A stretch of 11,875 nt of DNA from an uncultured Ruminococcus sp. (lineage in GTDB: Bacteria; Bacillota; Clostridia; Oscillospirales; Acutalibacteraceae). Both the position numbers and the translations under genes were made by a program. Numbering within the stretch: position 1 is the stretch's first letter; every line of letters begins with the position of its first letter. Below the pieces are notes generated by a model that made no database searches, had not been told where the DNA came from, and was given only the letters and a program-made list of their open reading frames with translations. Positions 1 to 5,584 of the stretch are shown here, piece after piece. The stretch is from positions 1-11,875 of the forward strand of contig CATOLC010000018.1 in NCBI GenBank assembly GCA_951800855.1, written 5' to 3'.

Positions 1-41
1 AAAGCTTTCTTTCTCTCTTCAAGTGTTCTCCATTTTTTCAT
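1..41 (-). CDS. Start of a leftward gene cut by the window edge; possibly the small terminase subunit
   Basis: An ATG at 41-39 opens a frame of 13 complete codons (MKKWRTLEERKKA) that runs off the window. The purine-rich stretch AGAGGAG lies about 10 nt upstream and serves as ribosome binding site. The gene follows the modification cassette and its own promoter-like sequence. In temperate phages with a late regulator of the ArpU type, the next genes downstream are usually the terminase subunits, so a small terminase is the best guess from position. The visible peptide is too short and too basic to assign by sequence. It could equally be an HNH endonuclease or another small protein ahead of terminase. 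Confidence 0.45.
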   Translation of the reverse strand, partial: MKKWRTLEERKKA

Positions 42-64
42 TCTCTTTCTCTCCTCTGTTTTTT

Positions 65-96
65 ATTTTATCACAGAAGGGGTGCGATTTTTTCAA
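65..96 (-). promoter_or_regulatory. Candidate leftward promoter for the gene at the window edge
   Basis: On the minus strand TTGAAA (96-91) is followed after 17-18 nt by TGATAAAAT (73-65), a fair sigma-A pair with an upstream TG. It lies in the gap between the queE remnant and the next start codon, and the -35 overlaps the stop codon of the remnant. It would start a transcript about 20-25 nt before the ATG at 41. A late promoter is expected here, but nothing seen in the sequence ties it to the ArpU-like regulator. Confidence 0.4.
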
Positions 97-239
97 TCCT
101 TTGTCCGTTTTTTCGGGGGCAGTTCCCAATCCATATTGCAACCGCTAAATCTTATAAAAGTAGCGGGAGTTCCCGAACGTAAACCCTCGCCTGATATTGA
201 ATTAAATATTTCGCATATTTCTAAATCTTTATCGCACAT
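93..239 (-). pseudogene. queE: Truncated queE (7-carboxy-7-deazaguanine synthase), N-terminal remnant
   Basis: The 48-codon frame begins at ATG 239-237, overlapping the end of queD by 11 bp. Residues 10-34 match the start of Que[11 protein letters not shown], then [13 protein letters not shown]. In intact QueE this leads into the CxxxCxxC loop that binds the radical-SAM 4Fe-4S cluster. Here only the first cysteine (C34) remains. After residue 36 the sequence changes character ([11 protein letters not shown]) and ends at TGA 95-93, where a family member would have about 200 residues. The rest of QueE is not found in any frame of the remaining 92 bases. The change occurs next to an unusually GC-rich patch, which suggests that recombination with the packaging module cut the gene. 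The remnant cannot be an active enzyme. A short functional peptide is possible but unsupported. Confidence 0.75.
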
Positions 240-558
240 AAATAGCTATATTACCTTCGCTTTCTTGAACTCTAACTTTAAAACATTGTTGTCCTATTTC
301 TTCACATATAAATTTAGCAATATTCTCTGCTGTTGGCTGTTCTATTACATTATTTAAATTCTTATGGTCTAATTTATTCATAATAGACTTTTTTATGTCT
401 GTAAAGTCATAAATCATGCTATTTTTGTCCAGTTTATCATATTTTAAATATATATGTATTATCCAATTATGACCATGTAAATTCTCACATTTACTTTTAT
501 AATTCAACTTGAGTTTATGACTTGCTGATATTTCAAGTCGTTTTATAACTATGTACAT
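229..558 (-). CDS. queD: 6-carboxy-5,6,7,8-tetrahydropterin synthase QueD
   Basis: QueD converts 7,8-dihydroneopterin triphosphate to 6-carboxytetrahydropterin, the second committed step toward preQ0. The 109-residue protein is full length for the family and keeps the signature residues: SASH (H14), the catalytic Cys and zinc histidines in CENLHGHNW (C24, H28, H30), DFTD, LDHKNLN (D64, H65), PTAEN (76-80) and VRVQESEGN near the C-terminus. The start is placed at ATG 558, because AAAAGGAG lies 8 nt upstream of it, inside the last codons of queC. An in-frame ATG at 588 would sit within queC without a ribosome binding site. The queC stop is only 1 nt away, so translation is probably coupled. The gene looks intact and functional. 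It belongs to the ParB-DpdA-QueC-QueD operon, so its product probably feeds DNA modification more than tRNA queuosine. Confidence 0.93.
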   Translation of the reverse strand: MYIVIKRLEISASHKLKLNYKSKCENLHGHNWIIHIYLKYDKLDKNSMIYDFTDIKKSIMNKLDHKNLNNVIEQPTAENIAKFICEEIGQQCFKVRVQESEGNIAIYVR

Positions 559-559
559 T

Positions 560-1483
560 TTAAAACTCCTTTTTACTTCTGTCATCAATTAATGTATGAT
601 AGGGAAGTTTACTCATTATCAAAGCATCATATTTGACCTTATGCTTTTTTAACCACTGTTCTGTATCTTTCCTGTCGACTTCCAGCCTTGCAGTAAACAA
701 CAGATTATAGCCACCTAGATTATTTAGTTTATCAATATTACTTTTTATTGGCACCTTTTCTAATATAGGCTTATTGCTACATTCGCATAAAATACCGTCA
801 ATATCTACTGCTGTAACTTTACTGCTTTTTTGTAAGTAAAATATAAGCCTGCTCAACCTATCTCTGTCTTTGGGATGAATTTTATTGAGATTTTCATGTA
901 TAATTCTCTCGCTTAATTTAACACCTGTTTTCAGACCTATATTTTCTAATAAAACTGTCCTACGCAAACACGCAGGACAATCACCGCAAGGCTTATTGTT
1001 AATAGGATTGTAGCAGGAAAAAGTATCTAATAGCTTTTGTTTATCAGAAAATTCCTCTATCATCTGTTCTTTTGATTTATTCCAATATGGGCTTTTTACA
1101 ATCACCTTTTTACCATTTAATTTCTCGCTTGCATATCTGCTTAAAATTTCAGACATTTTTTCACATTCGTACTCTGATTTATCAATATGGCTATCATATT
1201 TATTTGCTCCAAGATAAATTATATCGGGTGAGTAAAACATACAAGCAAGCGTAGTTAAGCATAAGTTTCTATTATTTATATAGAAATTACTATTTATAGC
1301 GGCACTTGTATCGGTCGTGTTAATGGTAATTTTTTCAAACTTTACCCTCAACCTTTCTAGTGCTTTTATCTCCTGTTTAGCGTATTTCTGCCCGAAGTCT
1401 ATATATAAATTTATTCCGTCTGTGATTTCTCTCGACATTATATAACTATCAATACCGCCCGAAACCAGTTTGACTATTTTCAT
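560..1483 (-). CDS. queC: QueC-like 7-cyano-7-deazaguanine (preQ0) synthase fused to a C-terminal HAD-type phosphatase domain
   Basis: The N-terminal ~215 residues are a QueC-type ATP pyrophosphatase. They show the PP-loop LVSGGIDS (residues 6-13) and the zinc-binding cysteines C157, C166, C169 and C172 (CGDCPACLRR). QueC uses ATP and ammonia to turn 7-carboxy-7-deazaguanine into preQ0. Residues ~222-307 form a second domain with HAD motifs: VDIDG (226-230, nucleophile Asp and acid Asp), FTAR (263-266) and LIDDRS (298-303). The usual QueC length is about 220-240 residues, so the extra ~85 residues are a fusion. The domain resembles small HAD phosphatases such as the phosphatase half of polynucleotide kinases, but its substrate cannot be told from the sequence. 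The start is ATG 1483, with GGAG 8 nt upstream and an ATGA overlap with the dpdA-like stop. An ATG 36 nt further upstream lies inside that gene and lacks such a site. Confidence 0.9.
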   Translation of the reverse strand: MKIVKLVSGGIDSYIMSREITDGINLYIDFGQKYAKQEIKALERLRVKFEKITINTTDTSAAINSNFYINNRNLCLTTLACMFYSPDIIYLGANKYDSHIDKSEYECEKMSEILSRYASEKLNGKKVIVKSPYWNKSKEQMIEEFSDKQKLLDTFSCYNPINNKPCGDCPACLRRTVLLENIGLKTGVKLSERIIHENLNKIHPKDRDRLSRLIFYLQKSSKVTAVDIDGILCECSNKPILEKVPIKSNIDKLNNLGGYNLLFTARLEVDRKDTEQWLKKHKVKYDALIMSKLPYHTLIDDRSKKEF

Positions 1484-2208
1484 CCTTTCAGCTCCAAATA
1501 TCTTTGTAATTTTATCCATTCTTTTAAATTGTAGTCGTGCGCAATTTTTAAATTTTTTATTCTTGCATTTTCTCTTTGAATATACTTAATTTTTCCGTTT
1601 ATAAATTTTGAAATATGTGTACCTCGACACGAATTAAGCCATGCTGTGCTGTCCACACTATAAAAGCGTGATGATAAAGTTTTCCTGTCTGTTGACCCTA
1701 AAATATGTACTTTCGTTTTGTTCTTAATAGATATATCTTCAAACCACCTATAATATTTTTGTATTTTAGACTTTACTTTTTTATTAGTCATTCCACCAAT
1801 AGCTATGTAATCATAATTTTCGCACAAATTTATATATTCATCTTTACCTCTCGTTATATGCCAAACTGGAATACATTTTTTACCTGTTTCATCTTCAAGT
1901 ATCTTTCTGTATTCAAGAACTTTTTCATAACCAACCACATCATCTATATCAAGTTCAAAAAAATATTTTATATCGTATTTATTTATAAAGCTTATATAAT
2001 TTTTTAAATAACTATCAAAGTCAAGCTTTTTATGTTTGGAGGAGTTCATAAACGTATATGCTCCACTGTCCAGCAAAAACATTTCGCTACTTTTAATAAG
2101 TGGTATCTGCCACTCTCGAAAATAGAAATAACTTTCTAAAACAAATTTCGGTAGATTTCTTTGCACAATTTCTTTATTTGTAGATGTACCTGCAATAAAT
2201 ATTTTCAT
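1480..2208 (-). CDS. dpdA: DpdA-like DNA guanine transglycosylase (TGT-fold)
   Basis: DpdA proteins are relatives of tRNA-guanine transglycosylase that replace guanine in DNA by a 7-deazaguanine such as preQ0. Recognisable in this 242-residue protein are LLDSGAYTF (45-53, with the catalytic-type Asp47), FFELDIDDVVGYE (83-95), IPVWH (113-117), YIAIGGM (134-140), VHILGST (167-173) and YSVDSTAW (183-190). All fall in the order seen in phage TGT/DpdA-like proteins. The C-terminal CxCxxC zinc site of tRNA TGT is missing, as in short phage versions. The ATG overlaps the parB-like stop by 4 bp (ATGA) and the stop overlaps queC in the same way, so the three genes are translationally coupled. Sitting next to queC and queD argues strongly for a preQ0-type DNA modification over a tRNA role. 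An archaeosine-type transglycosylase is the main alternative. The class of DpdA is not resolved. Confidence 0.85.
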   Translation of the reverse strand: MKIFIAGTSTNKEIVQRNLPKFVLESYFYFREWQIPLIKSSEMFLLDSGAYTFMNSSKHKKLDFDSYLKNYISFINKYDIKYFFELDIDDVVGYEKVLEYRKILEDETGKKCIPVWHITRGKDEYINLCENYDYIAIGGMTNKKVKSKIQKYYRWFEDISIKNKTKVHILGSTDRKTLSSRFYSVDSTAWLNSCRGTHISKFINGKIKYIQRENARIKNLKIAHDYNLKEWIKLQRYLELKG

Positions 2209-2708
2209 GGTGTAAATTCATGTCCACATTCTGGACAAATAATATGTTTCTCCTTTTTATTTTTTTCACCTTCATGTTCTGTAAATAAGCTATCAATATC
2301 CACTTCTTTATCGAAGAGATAATCAATTTCAAAATCCAAAAATCCCAATTCCTCTAAATCAAATCCGAAATTTTGTAACTCTGTGAGTTCTTCTTTTAAT
2401 AAATCATTGTTCCAGCTGGATTTTTCATGTATCTTGTTGTCTGCTATTCTAAATGCTTTTATTTGTTTATCGGTTAAATTTTCTGCTCTTATACAAGGTA
2501 CAGTATTTAAATTTAACTCTTGACTTGCTAAATATCTGGTATGTCCACAAACTATAACATTATCTTTATCTATCACCATAGGAACTAAAAATCCAAATTT
2601 TTTAATAGAATTTGCAACATATTTAACTGCTTTATCATTAGTTCTAGGATTATTTTCATATCCTTTTAAATCACCAAGCTTTATTTCTTCGATTTTAATA
2701 CTAATCAC
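2205..2708 (-). CDS. ParB/Srx-fold N-terminal domain protein of the modification cassette
   Basis: Residues ~5-95 are a ParB-type domain: LKGYENNPRTNDKAV (14-28), NSIKKFGFLVPMVID (33-47), the phosphate-binding CGHTRYLA (54-61) and the helix KQIKAFRIADNK (81-92). The tail holds half a zinc ribbon, CPECGHEF (158-165). Phage proteins of this kind usually form the front part of, or the neighbour of, DNA methyltransferases. Here the partner is a DpdA-like enzyme. ParB-superfamily folds have also been linked to DNA 7-deazaguanine systems, so a role in target choice or in driving base exchange by nucleotide hydrolysis is an inference. No chromosome partition role is implied. The start is uncertain: the frame opens at GTG 2708, but GGAG is only 1 nt before it, and no ATG exists before the domain. 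An ATT a few codons on has better spacing. Confidence 0.82.
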   Translation of the reverse strand: MISIKIEEIKLGDLKGYENNPRTNDKAVKYVANSIKKFGFLVPMVIDKDNVIVCGHTRYLASQELNLNTVPCIRAENLTDKQIKAFRIADNKIHEKSSWNNDLLKEELTELQNFGFDLEELGFLDFEIDYLFDKEVDIDSLFTEHEGEKNKKEKHIICPECGHEFTP

Positions 2709-2713
2709 TCTCC

Positions 2714-2745
2714 AATAAAAGTAGCTCCCTTAAAAAAGGAAGCTA
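2714..2745 (-). terminator. Intrinsic terminator or attenuator between the late regulator and the modification operon
   Basis: In minus-strand RNA, bases 2745-2736 and 2731-2722 form a 10-bp stem (UAGCUUCCUU with AAGGGAGCUA, one G-U pair) around a 4-nt loop. CUUUUAUU follows directly. The same fold on the plus strand has a mismatch and no T tract, so the leftward sense is favoured. The U tract ends about 5 nt before the GTG of the ParB-like gene. Transcripts of the modification operon therefore either start inside this short gap or, more likely, read through the hairpin. Confidence 0.6.
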
Positions 2746-2862
2746 AAATAATATATTTAAAAATAATAAGGAGGATACACCTAAAAATATTTTTTCACTT
2801 TACTATTTTACAACATCTTGACATCTCAAAATCTCTCATAAATGTGTCATTTTGTGCCATGA
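2746..2862 (-). promoter_or_regulatory. Non-coding leader downstream of the ArpU-like gene; possible late operator
   Basis: This stretch holds no supportable gene. Bases 2819-2823 (TGACA) and 2845-2849 (TGTCA) form an inverted pair 21 nt apart, a layout that could bind a dimeric regulator. On the minus strand TAAAAT, about 17 nt after GATTTT, is a poor but possible sigma-A promoter. The ArpU-like gene ends right beside it, and late operators of such regulators commonly lie nearby, so a control function for the downstream genes is plausible but unproven. Confidence 0.3.
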
Positions 2863-3237
2863 TTAAAAGTTTTGTGCAAGTGCATAAAATCTATGACATT
2901 GCGATACGCTATAACCAATCTTTTTAGAAATATCAATCCAGCGAAGTCCTTCAACATGGCGATAATAAACCACCTTGTATGAAAGCTCAGGAAGCTTGGA
3001 AAGTCCCTCTAAAACCTCATCTATTTTAATTTGTAGACTATACTTTTTTGCTTCCAGTTCTAATAACCTCTCAATTTGAAGCTCTATAAGATTATTTTTA
3101 AATCCTTCTATTTTTGGTAAATCGGAGTATTTTATTCCTTGAATTTCAAGACTGTTTTTAAGCTCTTTTATTTTTTCGTCTAAAAGTTTTATTTGAAATT
3201 TCAGCCTTTTAGCCTCATCCAGTTTTGATATTACCAT
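2863..3237 (-). CDS. ArpU/DUF1492-type phage late-gene transcriptional regulator
   Basis: This 124-residue protein has a charged, coiled-coil-like N-terminal two thirds (residues ~5-80, rich in Lys, Glu and Leu). The end is a sigma-70 region 4-like helix-turn-helix: YKVVYYRHVEGLRW (87-100), DISKKIGYSVSQCHRF (102-117). That is the build of DUF1492/ArpU proteins, which switch on packaging and structural genes in phages of Gram-positive bacteria. It lies after the replication genes and before the modification and packaging genes, the standard place for this regulator. GGAG is 10 nt upstream of ATG 3237. A hairpin terminator follows, which separates early and late transcription and leaves the late side dependent on this protein or on read-through. 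Confidence 0.82.
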   Translation of the reverse strand: MVISKLDEAKRLKFQIKLLDEKIKELKNSLEIQGIKYSDLPKIEGFKNNLIELQIERLLELEAKKYSLQIKIDEVLEGLSKLPELSYKVVYYRHVEGLRWIDISKKIGYSVSQCHRFYALAQNF

Positions 3238-3262
3238 TAGTTACACGCTCCAATCATAACAG

Positions 3263-3643
3263 TTAATTATTTATTGTTTCAGTTTCTTGGATTTTAACTC
3301 TTACTCCTTTATCTTTTTGGTATTCATGTGTTATCGAGCTTATATATTTTCCTGTATCATCTTGTATAATATAACCCTTTAGACCGTCAATAATCAGTTT
3401 CGCTATGTACCCATGATTGTCTAAATCCAGCTTAGAGTGCCATTTAAAGGCTATATTTACTGGCTTTTCAAACATCTTTTGTGGTATATTTTGAGATTTC
3501 ATAGAAAGTCTTACGATTTCATGTATCTTTTGAGATTGTTTTCTTCGTGTTCCCCAATGCAAACCTCCGTATATACTGTTTAAACTTAGCTTGGAATTAA
3601 CCTTTATTGGTAATGTAAACTCTATTTTTCTCAATTCTTTCAC
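3263..3643 (-). CDS. rusA: RusA-like Holliday junction resolvase
   Basis: RusA cleaves four-way DNA junctions made during phage recombination and replication. The 126-residue length is normal for the family. Acidic metal-binding residues appear in order: KLDLDNHGYIAKLIIDGLKG (71-90) gives D73, D75 and D86, followed by IIQDD (92-96). The early LHWGTRRKQ segment also fits. The frame opens at GTG 3643, but the best ribosome binding sequence (AGGTGA) overlaps that codon and is well spaced for a TTG at 3634. The true product may therefore lack the first three residues. The gene starts 10 nt after the helicase-loader stop in the replication operon. The match is strong by motif, although in this class identity is low between phages. 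Confidence 0.88.
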   Translation of the reverse strand: MKELRKIEFTLPIKVNSKLSLNSIYGGLHWGTRRKQSQKIHEIVRLSMKSQNIPQKMFEKPVNIAFKWHSKLDLDNHGYIAKLIIDGLKGYIIQDDTGKYISSITHEYQKDKGVRVKIQETETINN

Positions 3644-3653
3644 CTGCTCAAAT

Positions 3654-4529
3654 TTAACTTAATCCTAGAAAATCATTCATAAATTCGGCTGATTTTAAAG
3701 CCTTTTCGTTTCTTCTGCTTTCCCCCAATACTGCGATAGGATGGCACATTTGCAAAATCCTATCATATATTCGCTTGTAGCTTATGTTTTCTTCCGTTTT
3801 CATGTCCTTATATTTTAAATTAGTAGTGATAATCAAAGGCTTGCCTGACCTATATCTCGTGTCGATAATTTCATAAATTTTTTCTAGGGAATAGGGGGTA
3901 TCACGTTCCACACCTAAATCGTCAATTACAAGAAGCGAAACATAAGAAATTTTATTTAAAACATAGTTTTTTTCCTCTTGACTGTATCCGAGCTTAGTTA
4001 TAAGACTGGGAATATTCGTCATTAACACACTTCTAGCTTGCGAAATTACTGCATTGGCGATACACCCTGCATAAAATGTCTTACCAGTGCCAACTTGTCC
4101 GCAAAATATAAGTCCAAGTCCTCTCCTATACATATCAGAAAAATTATCTGCATACTTTTTACACGCTCTTGAAATAGCTGGATTTTTATTATCATCATGA
4201 GCAAATGTGTATTTTAGATAGTTATCATCAGTAATACCCTCTTTTCTGAATCTGTTTATGAGCATTTCGGTTTCAATACGCTTTTGTTTTTCTTTTTCGG
4301 TGTCGATTTTCTCCTTCCTGCACTTACAAAGGACAGGGAAGGGATGATTTTTGTAACGCTCATAAAAAGCACTTGTTTTATTAAATTCTAAAAATCTTTC
4401 TTTAGGAGTATGGCACTTTCCACACATTAAAAGTCCGTCTGCATTACGATAATCTTCCTCGCAAGAATCAGCATTATTTCTAGCTTGCATAATAGTGTTA
4501 TCAATTACGTTAAACACAGCGTTATTCAT
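3654..4529 (-). CDS. DnaC-like helicase loader ATPase
   Basis: This AAA+ protein of the DnaC/IstB family (291 residues from the chosen start) should load the host replicative helicase at the phage origin. Numbered from that start, it has an N-terminal zinc-knuckle pair CGKC (36-39) and CKC (68-70), Walker A GQVGTGKT (144-151), Walker B LLVIDDLG (199-206), the sensor segment IITTN (233-237) and an arginine region YDRI (255-258). The start is put at ATG 4529, because GAGGAGGGAG stands 8 nt before it. An in-frame ATG at 4556 lies inside the initiator gene and lacks such a site. The gap to the initiator stop is 13 nt. The initiator plus loader pair without a phage helicase implies use of the host helicase. 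Confidence 0.9.
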   Translation of the reverse strand: MNNAVFNVIDNTIMQARNNADSCEEDYRNADGLLMCGKCHTPKERFLEFNKTSAFYERYKNHPFPVLCKCRKEKIDTEKEKQKRIETEMLINRFRKEGITDDNYLKYTFAHDDNKNPAISRACKKYADNFSDMYRRGLGLIFCGQVGTGKTFYAGCIANAVISQARSVLMTNIPSLITKLGYSQEEKNYVLNKISYVSLLVIDDLGVERDTPYSLEKIYEIIDTRYRSGKPLIITTNLKYKDMKTEENISYKRIYDRILQMCHPIAVLGESRRNEKALKSAEFMNDFLGLS

Positions 4530-4542
4530 ATTTTCTCCCTCC

Positions 4543-5463
4543 TCAAATCCAGTCATTTATATCTATACTATTGTCTGTTTTTGGCTTTGCTTCTGGGTTT
4601 TCTTTCACTAAATCCTGATAATTTCCCTCTAAAACTTTTAGGAAATTATTTTCTTCTATCAGCCAATCAAAATTAGCTCTAAAGTTGGAATTACTTGATT
4701 TCCCTAATAAAAACGAGCTTTTTTGCGTGTTTTCAAAAACTTTTTTAAAATCTTCTAAGCTATATCCAAGGCTAAACATCTTGTCTATCTGCTTTTTTCG
4801 TTTAGCACTTAATTTCAATACTTTTGACAGTTCTAAGCAAACTGTATTGTACAACAACAGAACATCATCATACTTTTGATTGCTATCTGACAGAACATCA
4901 GATTGATTTTCGACTTTTGTATGAGTAAATACTTTAGTATTTACGATATTATTTAGTTTATTGTTTATAGTTTTATGTTTAGGGGTGTTTGAAACGCACT
5001 GTTCATGGGGTGTTTGAGGATTATTGGGTATAAAATAGGGTATATTATTGGGTATATTTATCATACCTTTTTCATTATTCGGTATATTATTAGGTATATC
5101 TATCATACTGTTTTCTTGAATATTTTCTTTCTTACCAAAACTATAAATTATCTGTTTTTTTACTGGCATATTAAGTTTATAGCTACTTGGTTTACCTTTT
5201 TTCCCTGCTTTATACTCAATTAATCCTAACTCAACAAGTCTGTTTCTATTGCTTACAAATGTATTTTTACACGATATTCTTAACTCGCTTATGAGTTCAA
5301 ATCCTGTAATCTTTACCCATTCACTCCAACCCGAAGCGTTTACCCTACGGAGTATCCTCATCAATATACATTCTTGGATACACGTTAAAGGATTTTGCTG
5401 TTCCCAAACATAAAAAGCATTTAAAAATTTTATATAATTATCTACCTTAGGCATATTAGTCAT
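4543..5463 (-). CDS. Phage replication initiator (winged-helix N-terminus, conserved phage C-terminal domain)
   Basis: This 306-residue protein has three parts. Residues ~15-98 form a winged-helix domain (CIQECILMRILRRVNASGW, then LRISCKNTFVSNRNRLVELG, then KPSSYKL). Residues ~100-195 are a low-complexity Asn-rich linker with an IPNN repeat. Residues ~199-282 are the conserved phage replisome-organizer C-terminal domain (YDDVLLLYNTVC, KLSAKRKKQI, YSLEDFKKVFE, FRANFDWLIEENNFLKVLEGNY split over 261-282). It should bind the origin, probably the repeats in its own linker-coding DNA, and recruit the loader encoded next. No ribosome binding sequence precedes ATG 5463 or the nearby ATG 5454. The leader before it can fold over the start codon, so translation may be controlled. 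DnaD-type initiators are the closest alternative label. Confidence 0.87.
   Translation of the reverse strand: MTNMPKVDNYIKFLNAFYVWEQQNPLTCIQECILMRILRRVNASGWSEWVKITGFELISELRISCKNTFVSNRNRLVELGLIEYKAGKKGKPSSYKLNMPVKKQIIYSFGKKENIQENSMIDIPNNIPNNEKGMINIPNNIPYFIPNNPQTPHEQCVSNTPKHKTINNKLNNIVNTKVFTHTKVENQSDVLSDSNQKYDDVLLLYNTVCLELSKVLKLSAKRKKQIDKMFSLGYSLEDFKKVFENTQKSSFLLGKSSNSNFRANFDWLIEENNFLKVLEGNYQDLVKENPEAKPKTDNSIDINDWI
4925..4944. repeat. Perfect 8-bp inverted repeat inside the initiator gene
   Basis: GTAAATAC (4925-4932) and GTATTTAC (4937-4944) are separated by TTTA. The repeat lies in the linker-coding part of the initiator gene, about 75 bp from the iteron cluster. The DNA around it is very AT-rich (4920-4980), as expected for an unwinding element. 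It could be part of the replication origin or a protein site. In such AT-rich DNA chance is not excluded. Confidence 0.4.
5020..5109. repeat. Iteron-like direct repeats inside the initiator gene; candidate phage origin
   Basis: Five copies of a 12-bp unit, consensus ATTATTNGGTAT, sit at 5020-5031, 5032-5043 (degenerate), 5044-5055, 5074-5085 and 5086-5097. A second unit, AT(T/C)TATCATAC, follows the third copy (5056-5067) and the fifth (5098-5109). This gives a larger repeat: 36 bp at 5032-5067 and 36 bp at 5074-5109. On the coding strand the repeats make the IPNN motifs of the linker (residues ~120-149). Phage origins placed within the initiator gene, as in lambda O, are well known, so these are likely initiator binding sites. 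Confidence 0.65.
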
Positions 5464-5584
5464 TTGTATGTCTGTTTACGTTTGCCTTAGGAAGTCCGCC
5501 ACTCGACATATCTCTACATCTTTAAGCGTTTCCCTCGGCTATCAATCAGCTAAATACAAACATTGCCCCCTTTTTTAATTATTT
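5463..5584 (-). ncRNA. Candidate structured leader RNA before the replication initiator
   Basis: This 121-bp gap is more GC-rich than its surroundings and holds no convincing gene. In minus-strand RNA, UUUGUAU (5560-5554) pairs with AUACAAA (5469-5463), the last base being the A of the initiator start codon. A rival helix pairs UAUGUC (5510-5505) with GACAUA (5472-5467), sharing three bases with the first. GCC-GA-GGG can pair with CCU-AA-GGC across a small internal loop. The initiator has no ribosome binding sequence, so a fold that hides or frees the start codon would make sense as control. I do not recognise a known riboswitch or ribozyme. The fold is by eye only. Confidence 0.35.

Noticed and set aside
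82..357. Open rightward frame of 91 codons over queE and queD
   Set aside because: It lies opposite clearly conserved genes, has no ribosome binding sequence, and its composition (Phe, Ser, Ile, Leu rich) is that of an antisense shadow.
559..588. Upstream start for queD at 588
   Set aside because: Those codons overlap queC, lack a ribosome binding sequence and are absent from the QueD family; ATG 558 has AAAAGGAG at the right distance.
2768..2774. AAGGAGG on the plus strand
   Set aside because: No start codon follows at a useful distance and the region is transcribed leftward.
2746..2800. preQ1 riboswitch ahead of the modification operon
   Set aside because: Considered because the operon makes preQ0. 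The conserved core of the type I preQ1 motif with its A-rich tail is not present in the leader on the minus strand.
2795..2860. 21-codon leftward frame after the ArpU-like gene
   Set aside because: No ribosome binding sequence and no recognisable peptide; more likely leader or operator DNA.
4530..4556. Earlier start for the helicase loader at 4556
   Set aside because: It sits inside the initiator gene without its own site, while GAGGAGGGAG precedes ATG 4529.
5456..5509. 17-codon leftward frame in the gap before the initiator
   Set aside because: Weak start signal, overlaps the initiator start, and the DNA shows RNA-like pairing instead of a recognisable peptide.
5464..5560. Hammerhead ribozyme in the leader
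   Set aside because: CUGAUUGA and GGGAAAC look superficially like the core, but there is an extra base and stems II and III do not form.
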